Assembly: GCA_003667245.1 (NCBI GenBank) | Contig: RCNN01000090.1 | Span: forward strand, 30,811-94,810 | DNA: 64,000 nt | Direction: 5' to 3' | Source of the DNA: Heterostelium multicystogenum | Lineage: Eukaryota > Evosea > Eumycetozoa > Acytosteliales > Acytosteliaceae | Shown here: positions 11,599-22,500 of the stretch, piece by piece | How the letters are laid out: each line of letters starts with the position of its first letter | Numbering within the stretch: position 1 is the first letter of the stretch | Notes under the pieces: generated by a model | Database searches by the model: none | The model's input: only the letters and a program-made list of their open reading frames with translations | Told to the model about the DNA's origin: nothing | Translations under genes and position numbers: made by a program

Positions 11599-11934
11599 AT
11601 GCCACCTACTCCACATTACTCAAACAAATATTATGACTCTCAATATGAATATAGGTATGTTATAGATTATTATTTTTTGTTGTTATTATTATTATTATTA
11701 ACAGTTGTAATTAATACAATAATAATTTATTTATTTAGACATGTTATCTTACCAGCTGAGATTTCAAATTTGATTCCAAAAGGAGCTCTTTTAACAGAGG
11801 ATGAATGCAGAAAGCTTGGTATTAGACAATCTGAAGGATGGGTACACTATGCAAACCACAAACCAGAACCACATATCCTTTTATTTAGACGTCCACACAC
11901 TGGTCCAATTCCAAATGATGTTGACTACCTCTAA
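11599..11934 (+). CDS. cks1: Cyclin-dependent kinase regulatory subunit Cks1
   Basis: Small adaptor that binds CDK and phospho-sites and is needed for cell-cycle transitions. Exons 11599..11654 and 11739..11934 give 83 residues, the usual length for the family. Diagnostic motifs are [18 protein letters not shown] (across the splice), [19 protein letters not shown] and the C-terminal RRPHTGPIP. The [13 protein letters not shown] block contains the residues of the beta-hinge and CDK contact. The 84-nt intron 11655..11738 is a multiple of three and has no stop, so the unspliced frame is also open and would insert a Leu/Ile/Val-rich segment into the domain. The spliced form is certainly the functional one. 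Confidence 0.95.
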   Translation: MPPTPHYSNKYYDSQYEYRYVIDYYFLLLLLLLLTVVINTIIIYLFRHVILPAEISNLIPKGALLTEDECRKLGIRQSEGWVHYANHKPEPHILLFRRPHTGPIPNDVDYL

Positions 11935-12399
11935 AACAATCTCAAAATATAACAATACCTACCTACATACTAATCAATCCATATAACAAAAGATACACTT
12001 TATTTTCTCCATAAAAAGAATCATATGAAATTGATAACCGATATCAAATCAACAACAATAACCAATCTATGCACATAACCAACCATTCAAATCAATCCAC
12101 CCATATGGGTGCTACTTCTGCTGCTACAATCTCACAAAGATATTCTCTATAGTTTATTTTTTGTTAACAAGTTAATTCTTAATAATAAAATAAAAATACA
12201 ATTATACATCTCTTTTTATAGAAATAATAACAATATAACTAAACCAATATATATATAAATAACTTCCTTTTGATTCAAATAATTTATATATTTAAATATT
12301 TTGATTGATTGATTGTTTGTTTCTGATTTATCAATTTGATGATGATGATGATACTGATATGTTGTGCTTTTAAATATTATTATATTTTATTGAAGTAAA
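11935..12399. other. Convergent intergenic region
   Basis: 3' UTRs of cks1 and nip7 facing each other. CA-rich near 12050-12110, then A/T-rich with ATG/ATT microsatellite-like runs at 12338-12360. Nothing else seen. Confidence 0.5.
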
Positions 12400-13199
12400 T
12401 TAGAAAAGAGTATCTTCGTCTCTGAGATATTCACCAACATCACAAATATGATAAACAACCAATGCAGTTGGATCTAACTTTCTACATTCACTTGTTGATT
12501 TTGCTGTCACACCAAATCCAATTGGGATATCATTCATTGAATATAAAACTACACCTTGATTTCTATAACAAGTAAATAAATGATTATCATTGTTAATATA
12601 ATCGTTCTCTATAGGATAGATCCTTGTTTGATAATGTATTGCCAAGTACTTACTGTGGTGTATCCTCTGTAATTCTACCTAAACCAGCTTTTAATAAATT
12701 ATTTCCATACATCCAAGACATCTCTGATTGTGGCTTAACCCATACTTTATACTGAAGTTGATGAAAAGTGTGATAAGTAAGTCTCTTGTACAATAGATTG
12801 AGTCTCTATTCTATCATTTGCTATTTACCTTTGCGTACTGAGCTAAATACTCCAAACATGTAATCTGTAACTTAAACTTTCCACTCTTTGTAAACTTTCC
12901 AAAACAAGTACCTAAACTAGATAGTGAATCTCTTGGAATATTCTGTGCTTTTCTCATGATTTCCTCGCTGATATAGTATACTTTATTCTTTTGTACTCTG
13001 AAGCAGTGTGGCTCATCTTTTCTCTCTACCAACAATGTTATATTCTTTCCAATACTATTATTATTATTATAATCATAAATCAAGACCAATCAATTATTAA
13101 TAACCAATTCAAATCTCTTCAACATCATTCATTCCCAACATACTATTTAATAATCTTTTCAAAAAATACTTTTGTTTCTTCGTCTGTTAGCTTTCTCAT
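12400..13199 (-). CDS. nip7: 60S ribosome biogenesis factor Nip7
   Basis: Nucleolar protein needed for pre-rRNA processing and 60S subunit assembly; it has an N-terminal Nip7 domain and a C-terminal PUA RNA-binding domain. Exons 13144..13199, 12829..13054, 12654..12751 and 12400..12562 sum to 543 nt, that is 180 residues, the same length as the human protein. The first exon ([19 protein letters not shown]) is very short and was found by matching the family start. Further signatures: [82 protein letters not shown]. The C-terminus is [11 protein letters not shown]. All splice phases agree and no indel is present. It is divergent from the eL36 gene, so two ribosome-related genes share 590 nt of upstream DNA. 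Confidence 0.95.
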
Positions 13200-13787
13200 T
13201 TTTCTCTTTTATCCTCTATATATATGTATGTGTTTTATCTTGTGTTGTGTAGTAATAGTTGTAGAACAGTCGATCAACTATGTATGTAAGAATTGTCAGA
13301 TGATGATGTTCTTTTATCTAACTTTTGGTAAGATTTAATCTCTTATAATCAGCTATATAATATTAACTCTCTGTAAATAGTTGTAATAATAAACTACACA
13401 AATAATAATATTAATAATAATAATAATTAAAAATAAATTAAAATAAAAATAATAATTATAAATGATTTTTAATTAATTTTATGATTAAACGAAAAACGAC
13501 CGAGACCCCTTCCTTCACTCACTCTCTTACAGATTGAGAGTTTTGAAAACGTTACAAAGTGAAAAAGTGAATAAAATAATTTTTTAAAAATTTTGAAAAC
13601 TGTATGGTGATGCACACACTCAGAGCACACACCGCCCACGCTGTCTGTTGCTCCACACCCTTCCTCCTCTCACTCTCAATCGTCTCCCAATCCTAGTCAC
13701 TGCACTAGCTGTTGCTGCAATCTACTCCAAGTATTGACAAACCTATATTTGATTCTTCTTCCTGTTACAGCATTATATCCATTCATC
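13200..13787. promoter_or_regulatory. Shared upstream region of nip7 (-) and rpl36 (+)
   Basis: 588 nt between two divergent start codons, both of ribosome-related genes. The eL36-proximal part (about 13600-13720) is unusually C-rich and pyrimidine-rich for this genome (cacacaccgcccacgctgtc, then cttcctcctctcactctc). An acceptor-like ttcctgttacag just before the eL36 start suggests a 5'-UTR intron. Co-regulation is inference. Confidence 0.45.
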
Positions 13788-14217
13788 ATGTCTACTGAAA
13801 CCAAGCCATTAGTTAAGAGATCTGGTATCATCAAGGGATTCAACAAGGGTCACCCAGTCACCCCACGTAGACCAGCCACTTCCTTCAAGAAGGGTGTATG
13901 TATCTCTATCTACACTATCTAGTTATCCCCACCTAACACAAACCATTATAGCTCGTCACCAAGAGAGTTGCTGTCGTTCGTGACATCATCCGTGAAGTTG
14001 CCGGTTTTGCTCCATACGAACGTAGAATTCAAGAGTTGTTGAAGTCTGGTTTGGATAAGCGTGCCCTCAAGGTCGCCAAGAAGAAGGTATGTAACAATAG
14101 CTACTACTACACAATTGGAGCGAATCTAACGATTATACCCTATAGCTCGGATCCATCCAAGCTGGTAAGAAGAAGAGAGACGAAATGGCCACTGTCAACA
14201 GAAAGGCCAAGCAATAA
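13788..14217 (+). CDS. rpl36: 60S ribosomal protein eL36
   Basis: Structural protein of the large ribosomal subunit. Exons 13788..13895, 13952..14086 and 14146..14217 give 104 residues (human 105). Recognised from [54 protein letters not shown] and the basic tail [16 protein letters not shown]. Codons end preferentially in C or G (GTC, ACC, AAG, CGT), unlike the A/T-ending neighbours; this is the usual mark of a highly expressed gene in dictyostelids. Introns of 56 and 59 nt have GTATGT donors. No indel. Confidence 0.96.
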
Positions 14218-15523
14218 ACTATCTCTCAACTTTCTAGGACATGATGAGAAATATATAAATAATACCCTCAAGCTTTTTATTACAAAAAAAAAGATTGGTT
14301 CATTTATTCAAAATAGAGAAAATTAGTGTAGGTTTTGGATTAGCATTCATACAGGTGGATAGTGTAGAGTAAGCAGAGATATGTTATGTAGAATCAAATC
14401 TGCAAGCTATGTTGTTTGTTTACATAACACATTTCATTGCATGTAACTTGATGCTTTTTACAAGTCATACTATTTTTCATAAATTATCAATGTGATCCAA
14501 AGCAAATCATTCATTATATCATATTTCTAATCAATATTATATTTTAGTGTGTTTGATGTGATAGATGGTGCTAGTTGTGGTGTCATATGAAAATGAAATA
14601 ATAATAATAATCAGGAGTTTTAGTGAGTGTGAATAAGTAGTAACAGTGGTGGTTGTTGTGCTTTAGAAGTGTGGGAAAATAATCAACCATATATATATTC
14701 ATATTGTTGCTTTCGTGAATCTCAATGTGATGTTAATATTGATGAGAGCAGATGATTTCACTCATTAACAAACTATCTAAACAAATAAACACCCTTGCTT
14801 TATATATATTATCTGTTTGTTTGTTTTAATATAATATGTGATTATTTATCTTTTCACAATCATTGTTATTGTGGTTGTTACGTGAAGTCAAGTAATACTG
14901 AGTACTATTGGAAGTGAGTGATGATCTAGCAGTATTACTTTACTCTCTTAAGAGTATTTGTATTGATCTACTAGCTGCCATAAAGATAGAGTGAATGATA
15001 AATTATAATTGACAAATAATTAAAACAACCACATTTTAATTATGTATATATTTGTATCCTTATTTTATAATATCAAATCAAATACATTCAAATTTACAAT
15101 ATCACAATAAATTTGGTTGTATGATGTGCTTTCAAATATTGTTTGGAACAGGCGGATGTTTGTAGGAATACTTGATGGGAGAGAGGTATTTGGATGATTA
15201 AATTTTTGAAGGAAGAAGTTGTTTGACTGAATTTCTTTACAATCATCTGATTTCGATATAACAATAATTATTAAATTAATATAAAATATTTCAGAATAAT
15301 AATATTCAATCCATTTAAAAATACATTCTTATTGCAATAGTCAATTGGTTTATTCCTATATCCTAGTTGTACAGTTGTTATTGTTGTTACCTTTTATTTA
15401 TTTCTTTAAATTTATAATCATAATTTGTCCACATCCCAATAATTATTATTATTATCAATTTGATTATTAATTATCTTTAATAGTATTTGTTTAAATATAT
15501 TCCTTTCTAAATTTAAATATTAA
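14218..15523. other. Intergenic, 1.3 kb, A/T-rich
   Basis: 3' flank of rpl36 and promoter of the thioredoxin-domain gene. G/T-rich patch around 14550-14660, poly-A/T elsewhere. No ORF, tRNA or repeat of note. ATATTAAATGG precedes the next start. Confidence 0.5.
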
Positions 15524-16376
15524 ATGGGATTTAAATTATTATTATCTTTGGTAGTTGTGATAACTTTGTTATCTATAAATATATCTGCTCATGACTCAAC
15601 AAATGCCCCAATAATCCACGATTTACAAAGTAATAATATAGATCAATATCTGGCAAAAGGTATCTGGATGATTTGTTTTTATGCTCCATGGTGCAAACAT
15701 AGCAAGGCTTTTGAGCCAATTTTCAACGAGTTGGCTGTACTTTTGAAAGGACACATTAACTTTGCCAGAGTTGATTGTATCTCAGATCCCGCCATGCTTC
15801 ATAGATTCGGTGTTGTAGCTTACCCAACCATTAAATTGTATGTTCATCTCTTTCAAATAAATCCAACTCATGGATTCTAATATTTCAATCATAGGTTATT
15901 TGATGGAAAGTTATATGAATATACAGGAGAAAGAACTATCCCAGCAATTATTAACTTTTTGCAATATGGTTATCAAAGTGTTAATGCAGTTGAGTTCCCA
16001 AATCTCATTACTCCAGAGTTGACTCAGGAGCAGAAAAATATGCAAGCACCAAATGATCCACATGATCACCATGGCGAAACTGAAGGACACCCAAAACCAT
16101 CCAAAGCTCCAGAAGTACCAGCCACAAACCCACCAAATAGTAACAACAATTACAATATTCCAAAGAGCATGGGACAAAGTTGGATTGACCCATCGGATTG
16201 GAAGGTATGTGAGAAGAATATTGATATGGCAACAAACTAATTTACCAACTTTTTCTTTTGATATTTTTTAGGATTCCAAATTATTATATTGCGTACTTGG
16301 TGGAATGGTAACTGCCTGTGGTCTCATGATCAAAAAGAGATTATCTAAGAAATCAAAGTTTATGAAAATAGCTTAA
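15524..16376 (+). CDS. Thioredoxin-domain ER membrane protein with CKHS active site
   Basis: PDI/TMX-like protein of the secretory pathway. Exons 15524..15837, 15895..16204 and 16272..16376 give 242 residues. Residues 1-22 form a signal peptide (MGFKLLLSLVVVITLLSINI..). The thioredoxin fold follows: FYAPWCKHSKAFEPIF is the active-site helix, FARVDCISDPAMLHRFGV the middle, and VAYPTIKL carries the cis-Pro. A His/Pro/Asn-rich linker is followed by a hydrophobic segment (LLYCVLGGMVTACGLMI) and a short basic tail (KKRLSKKSKFMKIA), giving a type I topology. The active site is C-K-H-S instead of C-G-H-C: the second cysteine is replaced by Ser, which predicts a monothiol or chaperone/isomerase role rather than oxidase activity. 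No indel. Confidence 0.8.
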
Positions 16377-16516
16377 ACTAGTTTGTTAGACGATCTTAAG
16401 TGTAGGCTTTAATATATCTTTTGGTTTGGTCTTTCCAATTCGACGAACAAACAAGCGCTTATAAATAAATTTATGAAATAGTTAATTTTATTGATATCAA
16501 GTAGATGGTGAATTAT

Positions 16517-19500
16517 TTAGTTTGTTGTTGTACTATCAACCCCAGTCGATGTTGTTCCAGTTGTTGTGGTTTCAGAGGTTCCCGGAGTTGTTGTGGTATC
16601 TACAGAGTTTGTTCCAATTGTACCAGTTGTTGTAGTTGTACTGTCAGCAGATGTTGTTCCTGTATTAGTTGTACTATCAGTTGAAGTTGCTATTGGTACA
16701 CCAGTTGAAGGTGATCCAGTTGTGGTTGTAGTGGTATCAGTTGTAGTTCCAGTTGTTGCTCCAGTTGTTGTACTACTAACAGTTGATGTTCCAGTTGTAC
16801 CAACAGTTCCTACTGGTGCTCCAGTTGTGATTTCAGAGGTTGTTCCTGAAGTAGTGGTGGACTCAGGAACAATATACTTAATGGAGCCATTTGAGAAAAG
16901 ATTTATACCATCTCTGATAATGGAGATAGGGATATCATATGCTCCATTTTGATAAGGTGGAACCGTACAATTGACATAAGAGGAGGTTTGATTAGAAGTT
17001 GTGCAGTTTAATGACACATTACCAATAAATAGTTCTGCTTGAACTAGTCCATTCCAGTAGATATTCTTGAGCTGAATAACACCACCTTCTAGAGGGATGC
17101 TAGAGATGTTATTAAATAGATCTGTATAAAATGAGTTAATATTTTAAAAGTACAAATACATAGTAAAATTATAGGTCATACCAATATAGACAACTTCAAG
17201 AGAGACTAGGTTGAAATTGGACAAAACAGTTGATTGGTTGCTATTTTTAACTATCAAGGTTTCATTGATCGAGGAAAGAATAACTAGTTGCTCAGGTCTT
17301 GGCTGCAATGAAATCAAAGAATTGTTCCAGCCGATATTTTCAAAAAATGTCCAGTTATATTTTCCATAGGGAAGGGTGATCGAAAGTGTGTCATTGTTGG
17401 AAATTGATACTGTATTGTTGTTGATTCCATGTAAAAATCCAATTTGGTCTGACAATGTTGAAATTGTGTTTGGTTTGTCTATGGTATAAAACTTAGAGTT
17501 GAATACTGAGGATAGTTTATCTTCTTCTGTTGCCTTGATAATTCTAACAGTACTGTTAATTGGCACGTTAATCAACAAGGCTGTTGGTAAATGATCAATC
17601 TTGTAAGTTTGAGTAATGTTATTTCCATTGTAGTTCAAAGTCTCAACTGTCAACGTAACATTGGCTGTATATGTAATGTTTTCATTGCTGTCCAAAATTC
17701 CATTGAAGTTTTCATCGACATAGAGGTGTAGATTGATATTTGATTTATACTGAACTGTGATTGTTGATCCATTCTTACGTGCATAGCAGCTGGATGGGAA
17801 GGAGAATGTATCGTAGGTTGAGACATATTGATAGTTAAAGTGAGTTAGATTTAAAGTACCATATTGGACAGTTAGTTTCTGACCAAGTGAGTTTTTAATT
17901 GTTCCAATACAACCATATTCAGACTTCTTGAACAATGTAATATTTGTTTGGATATCCTCAATGTTAGTCATTGAAACACTAACTTGCTGTGGCATAAAGT
18001 AAGAGGACAAATTGGATAAAACTGTAATTGTGTATACACCAGTTTCAGAGACTTCCAAGTTGAACTCTCCACTTGTATTTGTGTAGACTACAGTGTTTAC
18101 CGTTGGTCCGTTAATTTGAAGTGAAAAATTGGATAAAGCAGCGTCACTTTGGTCAAAGAAATTATTAAGATTAATATCTTCGAAAAGATAACCACTTATT
18201 TGAGCAGTTGTTGTACTTCCACCAGTGGTTGTGGTTGTTGATCCTGTAGTGGATGTTGAAGTAGTGGTTTCACCAGTTGTACTTGTACCAGTAGTTGATA
18301 CAGTTGTACCAGTGGTTGATACAGTTGTACTAGTAGTTGATGTAGTCAGTGTATCAGTTGTACCAGTTGTGCCAGTTGTGCTTGTAGTAAGTGGATCAGT
18401 TGTACTTGTTGTAGCAGTGGTTGATGTTTCAGTTGTACCAGTGGTAGTTGAAGTGGACACAGTTGAACTTGTAGATAGTGGATCAGTGGTGGTAGTTCCA
18501 GTTGTGGTAATTGGAGATTGGTAGGTAAATGAGTGAGTACTGTAGAGACTAATATTATTCCAAGTAGAAACAATTTGTTTGAAGAGAGAGCCTGAGGTAT
18601 ATGGAGGGATTGAGCATTCGAGTTGATGATTTTCCGCTGAAACACATGAAATTGGAGCACCATCAACAGAATAGGTTGGAATACCAAATGGATAGTCATT
18701 TGGAATTGTAATATTTAGTCCACTATTTGGAACTAACGAAGGGAAAAGATCTGTAAAATTCGAAATGGATTAGTATTAAATATTCATGGTAATTGTCTAA
18801 TAGTTTACAACTTACTTGGATTTACAATCTCTATAGTTCCGTAAGTAATTGATGTAACAGAATATTCATATGGTGAACTCTCTAATATACGAAGATCTTG
18901 GTTGTTTTTGAATATAACTGTTTGGTTATCTACGACATTGAATGACATTGAAGATTGATTCCAACCAATTCTAGTGAAGAATTCAGATTCGAATTTGGCA
19001 TAGGTCAAAGTGAGAATTTCTGAAGTTTCTGAGCTTACAAATGAAATGGTCTTTCTTGGGTCTGCAGTCATAAAACCTAATGATACATTAATTGTTGAGT
19101 TGATATTTGGATTCTCAACAATAGCCAAATAATTGTTGATAATTGGAGTCAAAGTTAGATTTTCAAAAACGATAATAGAGCTCGAAGGTACGTCAACTTG
19201 TTTGGTAGATGGGTAAGTGTATGATCTCTTAATACTATTTCCTTCGACAGTGGATAGTACGCTGTATTTAACTGATGATGTAATAGGATGTGTAAAGTTA
19301 CCATCCAAATTTACATCGTCAAACAATGAAATATTGAGAATTGTCTTATAGGTAACAGTTAAAGCGGATTGAGAAAGAGATGGTTGACAGTAACTTGGGA
19401 AATTAGTTGAAACATTTTCATATGGATAGATTCCAAAGTTGACAAGATTGAACTGTCCATATTGAAGTGTAACAGCCTTCGAAGGAGTTGAGACCGTTCC

Positions 19501-22500
19501 AATGCAACCATAAGGTGCTACAAATATTTGATGGTTAGTGATAATTAAAGATGTGTAATTTCATTTTAGCATACATTTTCTGAAAATAGGAATGTTTTGT
19601 TCCCATCCCTCAAAGGAGAATGGAGTATGGAATCTAGTTTGTGGAAGGAAGTAGTTTTGACCAAAGTTGGGTGATGAGGTTACCATGATAGCATAGTAAC
19701 CCAGTTGTCTTGTTGTTTTAATCTCGTAGGTTCCATCATCCTTGATTGTTGCTGGAGTGTAGGTCACGTTGTCATCGGAAATCAATCCAACTATGAGACC
19801 ATCAATATTGAGGACAATGTCACCATCATCGAGAACACCATTGAAGTTTCTATCGTCATAGAGTTTACCTGTTATCTTATTTTCAAAGAGAAGTGGAGGT
19901 GGTACAGGGTCGGATCCTGGAGTTACATTCATCCATGGTGGGAATACTGGATCTGGGTCATTTTCACCGGGTCTAGGATCGTCGGTTGAGCTTTGGAAAT
20001 CACAGAACCAGCTATTACCACTGAGTAGCTTGAATCCAAAGTTGAAGCTAAATCTTGAGATAATAGAAGTTTGTAATAGCTCCCAACTGTAAACGGTAAC
20101 TCTGTTGAATTTTATCCATTGGAAGTCAGTGACGGGGAATTTGAATTCAGTTGGTGTTCTTAATGTTAAGATGGTTGGTCCGGTGTACACAATTGGTCTT
20201 GGAACAGTTATTGGACCAATTTTAGTTTTGATTATAACCTTAACTCTGATCTTTGGAGTAATTTCCTCCCAATTGATATCCTCAATGGCCAAGATAAATA
20301 TTTCTTGACTAATAATTTCTTCAAGTGGACCAGTTGTAATTCCAGTAGTTGTTCCAGTTGTACTAGTGGTAGTTGTTGCATCGGATGTTGATGTTCCACC
20401 AATTGCACCGGTAGTGGCAGGAGCAGTAACAACACCTGTTGTTGGTGCTGAGGTAGTGGAGGTTGAAGTAGTGGAAGTAGTGGAAGTGGAGGTTGTAGAT
20501 GTTGAAGTAGTGGAAGTGGAGGTTGTGGAAGTAGAGGTTGTTGCGGTTGAAGAAGTTGATGTTGAAGTAGTGCTAGTGGAGCTTGTTGGATCAGTAGTGC
20601 TAGAGGTGGTGGTTGTGGTAGTTGTGGTATCATCATGGCTACTGCTGCTATCTTCTTCATTATAGTCAAACAATTGATTGAAGGCAGAACTTTGGGTACC
20701 AACAACAACCTTGATTTCCTTATTCTTACCAGATCCAGATGGAATTTGACATCTAACTCTGGTGTGGTCAATCCATTCAACAGTTACACAGTTAACACCG
20801 TTAATGGAGACAGAGTTATTGGTATCTTGTGGCTTTTGGTTGACTTCACTAACAAACTCTTGTGGAATAAAGTTATTTCCAGTGATTGTAATAAATTCTC
20901 CACCAGCTGAGTCACCTTGATATTTAACGTTATCTAGCTGTGGCTCATTGTAGGTGAAATCAAATGTAGTGGATTGATTTCCAACAAGCAGAAGCGAAGG
21001 AATATCCTTACCAAATCCAGTTGGTGTATTGCAAATGATCTTTTTGGAGTTCTTCCATTCGATATTGATACAGTTTCTATTATTTATGGTAATGTTTGAA
21101 TTGAGTGGCTCAATATTCTCTGGTACAAAGTTATGTCCATCAATGGTAATAGATCCACCATTGGTGTTTGACTTTGTAACGCCCTCTATGACAGGTGCTG
21201 TAGATTAAACAATGGTAAGTTATGGAGTTCTAGGTTAGTTATGTAAATATATTTACCATTGTAAGAGAATAGGAATGTTTGTGGTGAGATTTGACCTCCG
21301 ATGTATAATGAAATTGTTAAGTTACAACCTATACCTGAAGGAATCAATGCGTTGACCATTGTTGAGTTTGTGAATGTTATGTTTTTTAGAAGATAGGAGC
21401 CGATGCTAGCATTGCTGTAGCTAATTGGACCTTCAAGGGTTGAATATAATGGATTTGGAGTGAAGAATACAATATCATTTTGAGTGAAGTTGAGTTCATT
21501 TGGAACAAAGTCGTAACCTTGGATAGTAATAGGCTGACCACCATCTGTTTCACTTTCATTCTCGGAGACACTTAATACAGTTGGGGCATTGAATGAAATG
21601 TTACTGACAATATTGGAGTGGTAGTAGGCGTAGGAAAGATTCACTGGAATGTTGAATCCAATTCCAGGTTGAAGTGTACAGAGGAGACAATCAAAGTTGA
21701 CAGTGGTACGATATGACTCATTGAGGAGCACGTAAGCGTCGAATGATCCGCTGTGGTATGGATCGGTTGGGACTGGGATTAGATTATCATCATCATCGTA
21801 GTATTGCTTTTGATAATAGCAGCTTTCGTCAATCTCACACTCGACAGGAATACTGTGGTGCAATGTCATGTTGAAGTCTGTCATTCCAAGGGGACCAAGG
21901 TCAGATCCAACCACCCAGAACTGATTTGAGACATTTGTGCTTGCAGTATTGTTTGGTTGAATAACTTGGAAGATGACTGGAGGTGGGTAGGTAAATGTTG
22001 GACCTTCGTAGAATTCCTGTCCATCAACCATGACACCCACTTTGTTGATTCCCCACCAAGGTGGAATGAGACAGATTGCAGATGTATCGCTGAGTCTAAT
22101 AGTCTCAGTACATGTTACCAATCCAATGTAGATATCCATTACGTCAGGCAAATCACCAAAAGAAGTTCCAGTTACAGTCAAATAGCCTCCACCAGGAGTT
22201 GGAGAGTTGTCTACAGAGAGTGCAGTAATAGTTGGCGCCTTGTGAGTAAGAGAGAATTCCGTAAAGAGTTGATTCGTTTGATATCCTGTTACAACACTAA
22301 TGAGCTTCTTTACACCGGTACCATTGGTATTGAAGACCAAACCTTCGGTTACTCCATCGTAGAGGAAGCTTGTAATGGAGATTGGTATTCTATCCACTGC
22401 TAATACAGTATCGTTGTTGCTAAATCCAAAGTTGTGACCGTAAACAGTTATGGTATCGCCAATAGTGTTGACGATTGGTGTTGGACTGACAACCGATGTG

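Noticed and set aside
16566..20665. Long Val-rich open frames on the plus strand (16566-16952, 18225-18524, 20366-20665)
   Set aside because: They are antisense shadows of the Thr-rich linkers of the giant secreted protein (ACA/ACT read as TGT/AGT and GTT in reverse).
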